From contig NZ_OZ038525.1 of the NCBI RefSeq assembly GCF_964036645.1, forward strand, positions 620,001 through 684,000: DNA of 64,000 nt, read 5' to 3'. The number at the start of each line of letters is the position of its first letter. The stretch's first letter is position 1. The notes under the pieces were generated by a model, which was not told the origin of the DNA, ran no database searches, and worked only from the letters and a program-made list of their open reading frames with translations. Below are positions 1 through 7,863 of this stretch, piece after piece. Origin of the DNA: Tenacibaculum sp. 190524A02b. Its GTDB lineage: Bacteria; Bacteroidota; Bacteroidia; Flavobacteriales; Flavobacteriaceae. A program made the position numbers and the translations under genes.

Positions 1-2
1 AT

Positions 3-197
3 TGGAATTATGCATTTTTTAATCAGCATTTAACAGAAGTAGGATTGTTAATAATCGTAGCATTATGGTTACTTATCGGATTTTTTACATTTAACTTTAA
101 AAAAGAGTTAAAATGGGTAACACTATTAATAGTTCCCTATCTAATATGGATGACAATAGCAACTAGCTTAAATGCATACATTGTTTTTAATAATTAA
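3..197 (+). CDS. tspO: TspO/MBR family protein, C-terminal part (5' end outside window)
   Basis: Only the last 64 codons lie in the window, in the frame starting at base 3 and ending with TAA at 195-197. The peptide begins WNYAFFNQHLTEVGL and ends with two hydrophobic segments and PYLIWMTIATSLNAY. This is the C-terminal pattern of TspO/MBR proteins (W-N-x-x-F-F..., then P-Y-x-x-W-x-x-x-A-x-x-L-N). TspO is a five-helix membrane protein that binds porphyrins and cholesterol-like ligands and is tied to light and oxygen stress. It sits 11 nt upstream of a TetR gene on the same strand and near photolyase genes, a context that fits a light-stress role. The N-terminus cannot be judged. Confidence 0.75.
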   Translation, partial: WNYAFFNQHLTEVGLLIIVALWLLIGFFTFNFKKELKWVTLLIVPYLIWMTIATSLNAYIVFNN

Positions 198-208
198 TCT
201 TAAAAGTT

Positions 209-859
209 ATGGCGAGAAAACAAATTACCGCACAAAAAATTATAGAATTATATATGGATGAAGTATTAATGGATGGTACTTCAAAAACTATTTACGCTTT
301 TGCAAAGAAGCATGAGTTTGAAGAAAATGAGTTTTATCAGCATTTTAGCAGTTTTGAAACATTAGAAAAAGAAATTTTTGCAATTTTTCATGATAAAACA
401 ATTGAATTACTTCATAACAATGAAGAATATAAAACCTACGATGAAAAAAGTAAGTTATTAAGCTTCTATTATACGTTTTTTGAATTATTAACAGCAAATA
501 GGTCTTATGTACATTTAAAGCTTAAAGGAAATAAAAATAAGTTGGAATCTGTTAAGTTGTTATCTAAATTAAAAGAAGCTCATATACGATACATAAAAGA
601 AGAGTTCCATTCAGATAAAATCGATTTTAAGAATGAAAAAGTAAATAAAGTAAGAGACAAAGGAATGGAAGAAACTGCATGGATACAGTTATTATTTGCC
701 TTGCAATTTTGGTTAGAAGATGAATCAAAGAACTTTGAAAAAACTGATGTTTTTATTGAAAAAGCAGTAAAAGCAAGTTTTGATTTAAAAGATATAACAC
801 CTTTAAAAAGTGTATTTGATTTTGCAAAGTTTTTATGGAAAGAAAAAATGCCCGTATAG
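209..859 (+). CDS. TetR/AcrR-type transcriptional regulator
   Basis: A 216-residue protein. Residues 5-55 look like the TetR DNA-binding helix-turn-helix (ITAQKIIELYMDEVL ... TSKTIYAFAKKHEF ... FYQHFSSFETLEKEIF), where the FYxHFxSxExLxxxI pattern is the usual end of the TetR domain. The rest is a helical ligand/dimerisation region that I cannot assign to an inducer. ATG follows the tspO stop by 11 nt, and the next gene starts 3 nt after its stop, so it is probably co-transcribed with tspO, the ABC1 kinase and the flavin reductase. It may regulate this group or the photolyase operon; that is inference. Confidence 0.8.
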   Translation: MARKQITAQKIIELYMDEVLMDGTSKTIYAFAKKHEFEENEFYQHFSSFETLEKEIFAIFHDKTIELLHNNEEYKTYDEKSKLLSFYYTFFELLTANRSYVHLKLKGNKNKLESVKLLSKLKEAHIRYIKEEFHSDKIDFKNEKVNKVRDKGMEETAWIQLLFALQFWLEDESKNFEKTDVFIEKAVKASFDLKDITPLKSVFDFAKFLWKEKMPV

Positions 860-862
860 TGA

Positions 863-2173
863 ATGAAAACAATAGATAATATACCAACAGGAAAAATACA
901 GAGAGCCTCTAAACTAGTAACAACAGGTTTAAAAATAGGGGTGAACTATGCAAAATATTACGGAGAAAAAATTGTAAAATCAGAAGAAGAAGCAAAAGAA
1001 AATTTAAATGAAGCAAATGCAGCTGATATTTATGATGGCTTAAAAACTTTAAAAGGTTCAGCGTTAAAAGTTGCTCAAATGCTAAGTATGGAAAAGAACA
1101 TATTGCCTAGAGCTTATGTTGAGAAATTTTCATTATCACAATTTTCAGTACCACCTTTATCTGCGCCATTAGTTGTTAAGACATTTAAAAAATATTTTAA
1201 AAAAGCACCAACAGAGGTGTTTGATACCTTTACTTCAGAATCTGTAAATGCTGCTAGTATAGGTCAAGTGCATAAAGCAACATTAGCTGATAAAAACTTG
1301 GCTGTTAAAATCCAGTATCCAGGAGTTGCAGATAGTATATCTTCAGATTTAGCTATGGTAAAACCTATAGCTATTAAAATGTTCAATATTAAGGGAGAAG
1401 GCTCAGATGAATATTTTAAAGAAGTAGAAAATAAGTTGTTAGAAGAAACTAATTATACACTTGAACTAAAACAAAGTCAAGAAATAGCTGAAAAATGTAG
1501 TATAATTCCTAATTTAAAATTTCCAAACTATTATCCAGAATATTCCTCTGAACGAATTTTAACGATGGATTGGATGATGGGTGTACATCTTTCTGAATAT
1601 GTAGCCAAAGAAAACTCACAAGAAAGTTTAAATAAGATAGGGCAAGCTTTATGGGATTTTTATATGTATCAAATGCATGTGTTAAAAAAAGTACATGCAG
1701 ATCCGCATCCAGGTAATTTTTTAGTATCAGAAAAAGACGAGTTAATTGTTATTGACTTTGGTTGTATGAAAGAAGTTCCTAACAGTTTTTATATTCCTTA
1801 TTTTGAGTTAGCTAAAAAAGAAAATATAGAAAATCCTGAGTTTTTTGAAGCAAAATTATATGAGCTTGAAATTTTAAGAAAGGATGATACAGCTGAAGAA
1901 AAGCAATTTTTTAAAGCACTTTTCCATGAAATGCTTTCATTGTTTACACAACCTTTTCATAAAGAAGAATTTGATTTTTCAGATGCTGTTTTCTTTGGGA
2001 GAATAGCAGACTTAGGCCAGAAATATGCCAAGAGTACTGAATTAAAAAAAATGAATGGAAATAGAGGTTCTAAACACTTTATTTACATTAACAGAACATT
2101 TTTTGGTTTATACAACCTAATGCACGATTTAAAAGCTACACAGGTAAAGATTAATAATTTTAAAAATATGTAA
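863..2173 (+). CDS. ABC1/UbiB (AarF) family atypical kinase-like protein
   Basis: A 436-residue member of the ABC1/ADCK/UbiB family of protein-kinase-like proteins, usually linked to quinone or lipid metabolism. Visible signatures are the N-terminal LKGSALKVAQMLS (about residue 63-75), which is the family KxGQ motif with Ala in place of Gly, then NAASIGQVHKATL and the Lys of AVKIQYP (kinase-like lobe, about 128-152), VHADPHPGNF (catalytic-loop-like) and IDFGCMKE (metal-binding DFG-like). No membrane segment is obvious. It lies 3 nt after the TetR gene and its TAA is directly followed by the ATG of the flavin reductase. A role in a light- or redox-responsive operon is inferred from neighbours only. 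Confidence 0.85.
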   Translation: MKTIDNIPTGKIQRASKLVTTGLKIGVNYAKYYGEKIVKSEEEAKENLNEANAADIYDGLKTLKGSALKVAQMLSMEKNILPRAYVEKFSLSQFSVPPLSAPLVVKTFKKYFKKAPTEVFDTFTSESVNAASIGQVHKATLADKNLAVKIQYPGVADSISSDLAMVKPIAIKMFNIKGEGSDEYFKEVENKLLEETNYTLELKQSQEIAEKCSIIPNLKFPNYYPEYSSERILTMDWMMGVHLSEYVAKENSQESLNKIGQALWDFYMYQMHVLKKVHADPHPGNFLVSEKDELIVIDFGCMKEVPNSFYIPYFELAKKENIENPEFFEAKLYELEILRKDDTAEEKQFFKALFHEMLSLFTQPFHKEEFDFSDAVFFGRIADLGQKYAKSTELKKMNGNRGSKHFIYINRTFFGLYNLMHDLKATQVKINNFKNM

Positions 2174-2785
2174 ATGTATTTTACTAGACAACATATAGAT
2201 AGTTTAGAACACCTTTATAAAATAAACTTAATAAACAGTATCTTAGGATTTAAATCTGCTAACTTAATAGCTACACAATCCAAAGAAGGTATATCTAATG
2301 TTGCTGTATTTAGTTCTGTAGTGCATTACGGTTCAGCACCGCCAATTCTAGGGTTCGTCCTTAGGCCTACTACGGTTAGACGAAATACTTATGATAATAT
2401 AAAAGAAACAGGGTACTTTACAATAAACCATATACATGATGCTATTCTTGAAGAAGCACATCACACATCAGCAAAATATCCAGCTGAAATATCAGAGTTT
2501 GATAAAACAACTTTGCAAGAAGAGCATTTAAATAATTTTTATGCGCCTTTTGTAAAGGGATGTAAGGTGAAAATAGGTTTAAAATATGCAGAAGAATACC
2601 ATATTAAAGCGAATGATACTATTTTAATCTTAGGTGAGATTGTCGATTTGTATATTGAAGATAGTTTGGTAAAAGAAGATGGTTTTGTTAATCTATCGGA
2701 AGCCAAAACAGCAGTTATTAATGGTTTAGATGCTTATTTAATTCCTAAAAAAGGAAAAAGATTTTCATACCAAAGACCTAAATAA
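2174..2785 (+). CDS. flavin reductase-like FMN-binding protein
   Basis: A 203-residue protein with the flavin reductase-like split-barrel pattern: SKEGISNVAVFSSVVHYGS, then PPILGFVLRPTTVRRNTYDN and ETGYFTINHI, where the RPTTxRxTYxNI segment contacts FMN in this family. Such proteins bind FMN and often use NAD(P)H to supply reduced flavin. The ATG abuts the stop codon of the ABC1 gene, so translation is probably coupled. Being close to two photolyase homologues, which use FAD, it could act in flavin redox handling, but no specific partner can be read from the sequence. Confidence 0.82.
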   Translation: MYFTRQHIDSLEHLYKINLINSILGFKSANLIATQSKEGISNVAVFSSVVHYGSAPPILGFVLRPTTVRRNTYDNIKETGYFTINHIHDAILEEAHHTSAKYPAEISEFDKTTLQEEHLNNFYAPFVKGCKVKIGLKYAEEYHIKANDTILILGEIVDLYIEDSLVKEDGFVNLSEAKTAVINGLDAYLIPKKGKRFSYQRPK

Positions 2786-2886
2786 TAAGTAAACAATTAA
2801 TGATACAAAGGTTGTCCTGCACTAGTGTAGGAAGGTTTCCATAAAAATAATGATACCACTATGGTAAAAGTATATAAATGTTTTAG

Positions 2887-4305
2887 ATGAAAATAGTAAT
2901 CACAGGAACAACAGGATATATAGCAAAAAGGTTAATACCAAAACTTTTGGAAGAAGGACATGAGTTATTATGTTGTGTACGAGATGTGTCTAGAATTCCT
3001 GAAGATTTAAAAGAGAATAAATCAATAGGTTTTTTAGAAATTGATTTTTTAAATGTTAAAGAAAAACAATTTCCTAAAGAAATAGAAGTAGCCTATTATC
3101 TAATTCATTCGATGTCGTCTAGCAGTACAAATTTTGAAAACTTAGAATATACATGTGCTAAAAACTTTAAAACATTAGTAGAAAAAACCAATTGCAAACA
3201 GGTTATTTATTTAAGCGGTATTGTTAATGATAATTCATTGTCAAAACACTTACAATCTAGATTTAAGGTTGAACAAACACTACAGTCAAAACAATATGCG
3301 TTAACCACTTTTAGAGCAGGAATTATAGTAGGAAGCGGAAGTGCTTCATTTGAAATAATAAGAGATTTAGTAGAGAAGCTACCAGTAATGGTAGCACCTA
3401 AATGGTTAAATACTAAAACACAACCTATAGCTATAAGAGATGTCTTAACGTATTTAACTCAAGCAGTTTTTAAAGAAGAATTATATAATAAGTCATTTGA
3501 TATCTTTGGACCTGAAGTGTTAACCTACAAGCAAATGTTGTTACAATTTGCAGAAGCAAGAAACCTAAAAAGATTGATTATAACGTTACCTGTATTAACG
3601 CCAAAATTATCTTCCTATTGGTTGTTTTTTGTTACCTCTACGTCTTTTAAGTTAGCAACTTCCTTGGTAGATAGTATGAAAGTAGAAGTAGTAGGAAAAG
3701 ATTCTGAAATAAATACCATTATTAATGTAGTTCCTATAACGTATAAAGAAGCAGTGTGCAAAGCTTTTATAAAAATAGAGCAGAATTCTATTATCTCAAG
3801 CTGGAAAGACGCTATGATAAGTGGAGTTTTTAATGAACAATTAGCCATGCACATTCAAATTCCTCACTATGGATGTTTTAAAGATTTAAGAAGTGAAAAA
3901 ATAATAGATGAAGCCTATACGATAGAGAAAATATGGAAAATAGGAGGTGAGAATGGTTGGTATCGTTTTAACTTACTATGGAGAGTTAGAGGCTATATCG
4001 ATAAGCTATTTGGAGGAGTGGGGTTGAGAAGAGGAAGAAGACATACTACAGAATTAATAGCTGGAGATGCATTAGACTTTTGGCGTGTTTTATTAGCAGA
4101 TAAAAAAGAAAAAAGATTATTGTTATTTGCAGAAATGAAGTTGCCAGGTGAGGCGTGGTTAGAGTTTAAAGTTATAAAAGGAACCCTTTATCAAAGAGCT
4201 GTATTTAGGCCAAAAGGTATTTTGGGAAGATTATATTGGTACAGCGTTTTACCATTTCATGCTTTTGTTTTTAAAGGGATGTTGAATGCTTTAATAAAGG
4301 AATAA
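2887..4305 (+). CDS. NAD(P)-binding SDR/NmrA-like protein with C-terminal DUF2867
   Basis: A 472-residue protein. Residues 1-300 form an atypical/extended SDR (NmrA-like) domain with the dinucleotide motif TGTTGYIAKRLIPKL at about 7-21 and YYLIHSMSSSSTNFENLEY downstream. Residues about 310-470 match my recollection of DUF2867 (ENGWYRFNLLWRVRGYIDKL ... RGRRHTTELIAGDALDFWRV). The fusion recurs next to photolyase genes in Bacteroidetes and is usually annotated as a SDR family oxidoreductase; substrate unknown. It stands 101 nt after the flavin reductase gene and 86 nt before the photolyase operon, with a promoter of that operon in between, so it may be a separate transcript. Confidence 0.8.
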   Translation: MKIVITGTTGYIAKRLIPKLLEEGHELLCCVRDVSRIPEDLKENKSIGFLEIDFLNVKEKQFPKEIEVAYYLIHSMSSSSTNFENLEYTCAKNFKTLVEKTNCKQVIYLSGIVNDNSLSKHLQSRFKVEQTLQSKQYALTTFRAGIIVGSGSASFEIIRDLVEKLPVMVAPKWLNTKTQPIAIRDVLTYLTQAVFKEELYNKSFDIFGPEVLTYKQMLLQFAEARNLKRLIITLPVLTPKLSSYWLFFVTSTSFKLATSLVDSMKVEVVGKDSEINTIINVVPITYKEAVCKAFIKIEQNSIISSWKDAMISGVFNEQLAMHIQIPHYGCFKDLRSEKIIDEAYTIEKIWKIGGENGWYRFNLLWRVRGYIDKLFGGVGLRRGRRHTTELIAGDALDFWRVLLADKKEKRLLLFAEMKLPGEAWLEFKVIKGTLYQRAVFRPKGILGRLYWYSVLPFHAFVFKGMLNALIKE

Positions 4306-4341
4306 TTTTTTTTGTTAGTTATAGTTTTGTTTATTCTTTTC

Positions 4342-4372
4342 TTTGAAAGGTTAAACAAAATTATTATCTTTG
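4342..4372 (+). promoter_or_regulatory. flavobacterial promoter for the photolyase-pterin operon
   Basis: TTTG at 4342-4345 and TATCTTTG at 4365-4372 are 19 nt apart and match the Bacteroidetes -33/-7 consensus (TTTG, then TAnnTTTG). Transcription would start near 4378-4382, 10-14 nt before the ATG at 4392. It is the only clear promoter ahead of ten tightly packed genes that end at 10870. Confidence 0.7.
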
Positions 4373-4391
4373 AATAAGAGTAGGTTTATCA

Positions 4392-5855
4392 ATGGATTCT
4401 AAAGAAAAAATAGCAGTAGTTTGGTTGAAAAGAGATCTTCGTTTACATGATAATGAAGCAGTTTTTAATGCTATAGGTTCTGGTTATAAAGTATTATTGC
4501 TTTATGTTTTTGAACCCAGTTTATACAATGATGAACATTATTCAGAAAGACATTGGGTTTTTATAAAGCAATCTATAAAAGCCATTAATTATAACCTAAT
4601 AAAGTATCAAACCAAAGTATTAACTATAACCTCTGAAATTCAACCATTTTTTAGTTATTTATTATCTAAAAAAAGAGTAGTAAAAGTTTTCTCACATCAA
4701 GAGACAGGTATTTTAAAAACATATAAACGAGATAAAGAATTTACAAGATTTTGTAGAAATAATTCTATTGATTGGGTAGAAAATATTAACAACGGAGTTT
4801 TTAGAGGAAGAGAAGATAGAGAGCATTGGAAAGAAGATTGGGAAGCATATATGAATAAGTCTCAATTAGTATTTTCTCCCAAATCTAATACATTCTTAAG
4901 CAGGGATAATATTTTTGAAATAGAAAAGCATTTAACATTAGAATCGTTAGAAGTAGAAGATAATAAGTTCATGCAAAAAGGAGGAAGGAGCTTTGCATTA
5001 AAGTATATGGAATCTTTTTTTAAAGAACGTTATGTAAACTATGCTAAATTTATTTCTAAACCATTATTAGCTAGACAAAGTTGTAGTAGGTTGTCTCCAT
5101 ATTTGTCATGGGGTAATTTGTCTGTAAGAGAAGTATATCAATATGCAAAAGCATGTAGGAAAAATACGGTTGATACAAGAGCTATTGATGCATTTACTTC
5201 AAGATTAAGATGGCAAGCACATTTTATTCAAAAATTTGAAATGGAATGTATTATGGAAACTGAAAGTATAAATAAAGGATTTCATAAGTTAAAAAAAGAA
5301 GTCTCCAAAAAATATAAAAAAGCATGGGAAGAAGGTAATACAGGAATTCCAATAGTAGATGCATGTATGCGATGTTTAAAAGCCACGGGTTACTTAAACT
5401 TTAGAATGAGAGCCATGGTTGTATCATTTTTTACACATAATCTTTGGCAACCTTGGCAAGAAGCATCTAAGTATTTATCAAAAGTATTTTTAGACTTTGA
5501 ACCAGGAATTCATTTTCCACAATTACAGATGCAAGCAGGAGAAACTGGAATTAATACTATTAGAATTTATAGTCCAGTAAAAAACGGTCTAGAACATGAT
5601 CCAAAAGCAGAATTTATTACTGAATGGCTCCCAGAATTGGAAAAATTACCGGTTGCTTTTAGACATGAACCTTATAAATTAACAAAATTAGAACAGAAAC
5701 TATACAATTTTTCATTAGGTATAGATTATCCTAAACCAATAGTAGACGTTCCTAAAACAAGGAAAAAAGCATCAGATGTTATTTGGCAAATGAGAAAAGA
5801 TAAAGATGTTATAGAGGAGAGTATTCGAATACTTAAAAAACATGTTACAAAATGA
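4392..5855 (+). CDS. atypical cryptochrome/DNA photolyase family protein
   Basis: A 487-residue protein. The N-terminal photolyase alpha/beta domain starts VVWLKRDLRLHDNEAVF, and the helical FAD domain carries RLSPYLSWGNLSVREVY and GNTGIPIVDACMRCLKATGYLNFRMRAM. The segment that in standard class I photolyases reads NWQWAAGTG is here QLQMQAGETGINTIRIYSP, so the two Trp of the NWQW motif, including the FAD-proximal electron-transfer Trp, are replaced by Leu and Met. From memory a separate photolyase-like lineage in cyanobacteria and Bacteroidetes shares this pattern. Its activity (repair, photoreception or other) is uncertain. First gene of the operon; its stop overlaps the next start by 4 nt (ATGA). 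Confidence 0.85.
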   Translation: MDSKEKIAVVWLKRDLRLHDNEAVFNAIGSGYKVLLLYVFEPSLYNDEHYSERHWVFIKQSIKAINYNLIKYQTKVLTITSEIQPFFSYLLSKKRVVKVFSHQETGILKTYKRDKEFTRFCRNNSIDWVENINNGVFRGREDREHWKEDWEAYMNKSQLVFSPKSNTFLSRDNIFEIEKHLTLESLEVEDNKFMQKGGRSFALKYMESFFKERYVNYAKFISKPLLARQSCSRLSPYLSWGNLSVREVYQYAKACRKNTVDTRAIDAFTSRLRWQAHFIQKFEMECIMETESINKGFHKLKKEVSKKYKKAWEEGNTGIPIVDACMRCLKATGYLNFRMRAMVVSFFTHNLWQPWQEASKYLSKVFLDFEPGIHFPQLQMQAGETGINTIRIYSPVKNGLEHDPKAEFITEWLPELEKLPVAFRHEPYKLTKLEQKLYNFSLGIDYPKPIVDVPKTRKKASDVIWQMRKDKDVIEESIRILKKHVTK

Positions 5856-6277
5856 TTCTATTTAATACAACTTATACAGATAGAGAAGAGCAATTAGAAA
5901 TTGAAACATTGGTTGGAAAGCCTTTTTCATTAGTAGAAAAAATAAAATTAGGAGGCATTGGTAGTAAAAGACTTATAATACATGGAGTGAGTACAAATCT
6001 TCAAATGCTGTTGAATAAAGTATCTGATGTTAATTATGCTAATATTGAACTAAGACCCAAAGGGATAATTGTACATATAACTAAACAACTAAAGCGATAT
6101 TCATGGGTAATACCGTATTATAAATTATCAATTTTTAATGTAACCTATTTTAGTATTCATTCTGAAGGAAACTTTATTCAAATGGTAAAAAATAATAGAT
6201 ATGAAATAAGTAAAAAGTTCATTAGTAAAATGATGCGTTTAAAAAGCATTTCATATGAGAAATTTAGATTCATTTAA
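5852..6277 (+). CDS. uncharacterised protein of the photolyase operon
   Basis: A 141-residue protein that I do not recognise. It begins MILFNTTYTDREEQLEIETL and contains IELRPKGIIVHITKQLKRYSWVIPYYKLSIF, which looks like alternating beta-strands; there is no signal peptide and no long hydrophobic segment, so it is probably cytoplasmic. Its start overlaps the photolyase-like gene by 4 nt, and its 3' end overlaps the next gene by 23 nt. This strongly suggests co-translation with the photolyase-like protein. Function unknown; a partner of one of the flavoproteins is possible by context. Confidence 0.7.
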   Translation: MILFNTTYTDREEQLEIETLVGKPFSLVEKIKLGGIGSKRLIIHGVSTNLQMLLNKVSDVNYANIELRPKGIIVHITKQLKRYSWVIPYYKLSIFNVTYFSIHSEGNFIQMVKNNRYEISKKFISKMMRLKSISYEKFRFI

Positions 6278-6539
6278 TCAAAGAGAGATAGATAGAATAA
6301 TAGAAATGGCTTGGGAAGATAGAACAACTTTTGAAGCTATTAATATTCAATTCAAATTAAACGAAAAAGAAGTGACAAGGTTAATGAGAAAAAATATAAG
6401 CTTGTCAAGTTTTAAATTATGGAGAAAAAGAGTAAAAGGAAGAAAAACTAAACATGAATTAAAGAGAGTATCTGGAATAAAGAGATTTAAATGTTCAAGG
6501 CAAAGAACAATAAGCAATAATAGTATATCTAAGAGGTAA
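6255..6539 (+). CDS. TIGR03643/DUF2805 family small basic protein
   Basis: A 94-residue, very basic protein. QREIDRIIEMAWEDRTTFEA, then NEKEVTRLMRKNISLSSFKLWRKRVKGRKTKH is the pattern of the TIGR03643 (DUF2805) family, which is regularly found beside photolyase/cryptochrome genes. The EVTRLMR part resembles a helix-turn-helix, so nucleic-acid binding is possible, but no function is established to my knowledge. The start lies inside the previous gene (23-nt overlap), and the next gene starts directly after its TAA. Confidence 0.78.
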   Translation: MRNLDSFNQREIDRIIEMAWEDRTTFEAINIQFKLNEKEVTRLMRKNISLSSFKLWRKRVKGRKTKHELKRVSGIKRFKCSRQRTISNNSISKR

Positions 6540-6962
6540 ATGAATCAATATAAAATAGGAATAACTAGAAAAGAACATTTCAATGCAGCACATAGGCTTC
6601 ATAATAAAAATTGGAGTGATAAAAAGAATAAAGAAATATTTGGGAAGTGTAATAACCCTAATTTTCATGGACATAACTATGAATTAGAAGTTACAATTAT
6701 AGGAGAGATAAATCAAGATACAGGTTATGTTATTGATACTAAAATTTTATCAAACATCATTAAAAATAAAGTTTTAGAACCTTTTGATCATAAAAATTTG
6801 AATTTGGAGGTTGAGCACTTTAAAAATTTAAATCCAACAGTTGAGAACATAGCAGTGGTAATTTACCATTTAATAATCAATGAAATTCCGGATAATTTGG
6901 AATTAAAAGTAAAGTTATATGAAACACCAAGAAACTTTGTTGAATACCCTTACAATGTCTAG
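6540..6962 (+). CDS. 6-pyruvoyl-tetrahydropterin synthase family protein (eukaryote-like PTPS motif)
   Basis: A 140-residue protein. Zinc-binding histidines are visible as HFNAAHR (His18) and HGH (His43, His45), and the catalytic Cys as FGKCNNPNFHGHNY (Cys37). Human-type PTPS has almost the same run (GKCNNPNGHGHNY), whereas bacterial QueD usually spaces Cys and HGH differently. DHKNLNLEVEHF and PTVENIAV also follow PTPS. The enzyme converts 7,8-dihydroneopterin triphosphate to 6-pyruvoyl-tetrahydropterin (tetrahydrobiopterin route). It overlaps the GTP cyclohydrolase I gene, which makes its substrate, so the two very probably work together. A QueD role (6-carboxy-tetrahydropterin, queuosine) is the alternative. 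Confidence 0.85.
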   Translation: MNQYKIGITRKEHFNAAHRLHNKNWSDKKNKEIFGKCNNPNFHGHNYELEVTIIGEINQDTGYVIDTKILSNIIKNKVLEPFDHKNLNLEVEHFKNLNPTVENIAVVIYHLIINEIPDNLELKVKLYETPRNFVEYPYNV

Positions 6963-7620
6963 AAATTCTTTAAAAGATTTTTCAGTAGATGAAATAGGAG
7001 ATGATCATTTATATACTGGAATAGAAACACCGTTAAAAGATGATGCTTTTTTAATGTCTAATCAAGAAAAGAAAAAGAAAATTACAGAATTATTTTCACA
7101 AATAATGGATGTAATGGGGTTAGATTTATTGGATGATTCACTAAAAGGAACTCCCAAAAGAGTTGCTAAAATGTATATAGATGAAATTTTTTCAGGATTA
7201 GACCCTAAAAATAAACCCAAAATAGCACTATTTGAAAATAAATATCAATACAATCAAATGCTGATTGAAAAAGATATCCAATTTTACTCTAATTGTGAAC
7301 ATCATTTTGTTCCAATAATAGGAAAAGCTCACGTAGCTTATATTTCATCAGGAAGAGTAATTGGTTTATCAAAGCTTAATAGAATAGTTCAGTATTATGC
7401 AAAAAGACCTCAGGTTCAAGAAAGGCTGACTAATCAAATAGCTTTTGATTTACAAGAAATTTTAAAAACAAAAGATGTGGCTGTTATTATAGAAGCAAAA
7501 CATTTATGTGTTTCTTCTAGAGGAGTTAAAGATGACTCTTCATCAACAGTAACCTGCTTCTATGGAGGTATGTTTAATGAGTCAGAAAAAATAGTTGAAC
7601 TTCAAAATTATATAAAATGA
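6955..7620 (+). CDS. folE: GTP cyclohydrolase I
   Basis: GTP cyclohydrolase I converts GTP to 7,8-dihydroneopterin triphosphate, the entry to folate and biopterin. The product is 221 residues from the ATG at 6955; an upstream in-frame ATG at 6919 would overlap the PTPS gene by 44 nt, so the 8-nt overlap is preferred. Family marks: GTPKRVAKMYIDEIFSGL, the zinc site FYSNCEHHFVP, IGLSKLNRIVQYYAKRPQVQ, and KHLCVSSRGVKDDSS with the second zinc Cys. Length is normal. The stop overlaps the next gene by 4 nt. A FolE copy placed between PTPS and photolyase genes suggests a pterin for this operon rather than only housekeeping folate. Confidence 0.93.
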   Translation: MSRNSLKDFSVDEIGDDHLYTGIETPLKDDAFLMSNQEKKKKITELFSQIMDVMGLDLLDDSLKGTPKRVAKMYIDEIFSGLDPKNKPKIALFENKYQYNQMLIEKDIQFYSNCEHHFVPIIGKAHVAYISSGRVIGLSKLNRIVQYYAKRPQVQERLTNQIAFDLQEILKTKDVAVIIEAKHLCVSSRGVKDDSSSTVTCFYGGMFNESEKIVELQNYIK

Positions 7621-7841
7621 GTACAGTAGATTTAATACAAGAAGCTCTTGATTTTGAAAGAAATCATAAGCAATTTAGAACAAGGAATGAAAAAATTTTA
7701 GCTTCTAGAAAAGCAAAAGAATTAGTTTTATCATTAAATAACATTTATAAAAAAACAAAAGATAAAGCATTAATGGATATTATGAAAAGAGTTACTGTGA
7801 TAAAAAGAAAAATAGAAATTAGATTAAAAGGAAGATTATAA
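7617..7841 (+). CDS. small uncharacterised basic helical protein
   Basis: A 74-residue protein starting MSTVDLIQEALDFERNHKQF; it is Lys/Arg-rich and predicted by eye to be almost all helix (LASRKAKELVLSLNNIYKKT, MDIMKRVTVIKRKIEIRLKG). I do not recognise a family. It overlaps the end of folE by 4 nt (ATGA), so it is probably co-translated with it. No signal peptide or membrane segment. Confidence 0.65.
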   Translation: MSTVDLIQEALDFERNHKQFRTRNEKILASRKAKELVLSLNNIYKKTKDKALMDIMKRVTVIKRKIEIRLKGRL

Positions 7842-7863
7842 TTTTAATAAAAACAGGGAATGA

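Noticed and set aside
4392..5855. Cryptochrome DASH for the first photolyase homologue
   Set aside because: The typical DASH motifs could not be seen, and the NWQW region is replaced; the more general call is safer.
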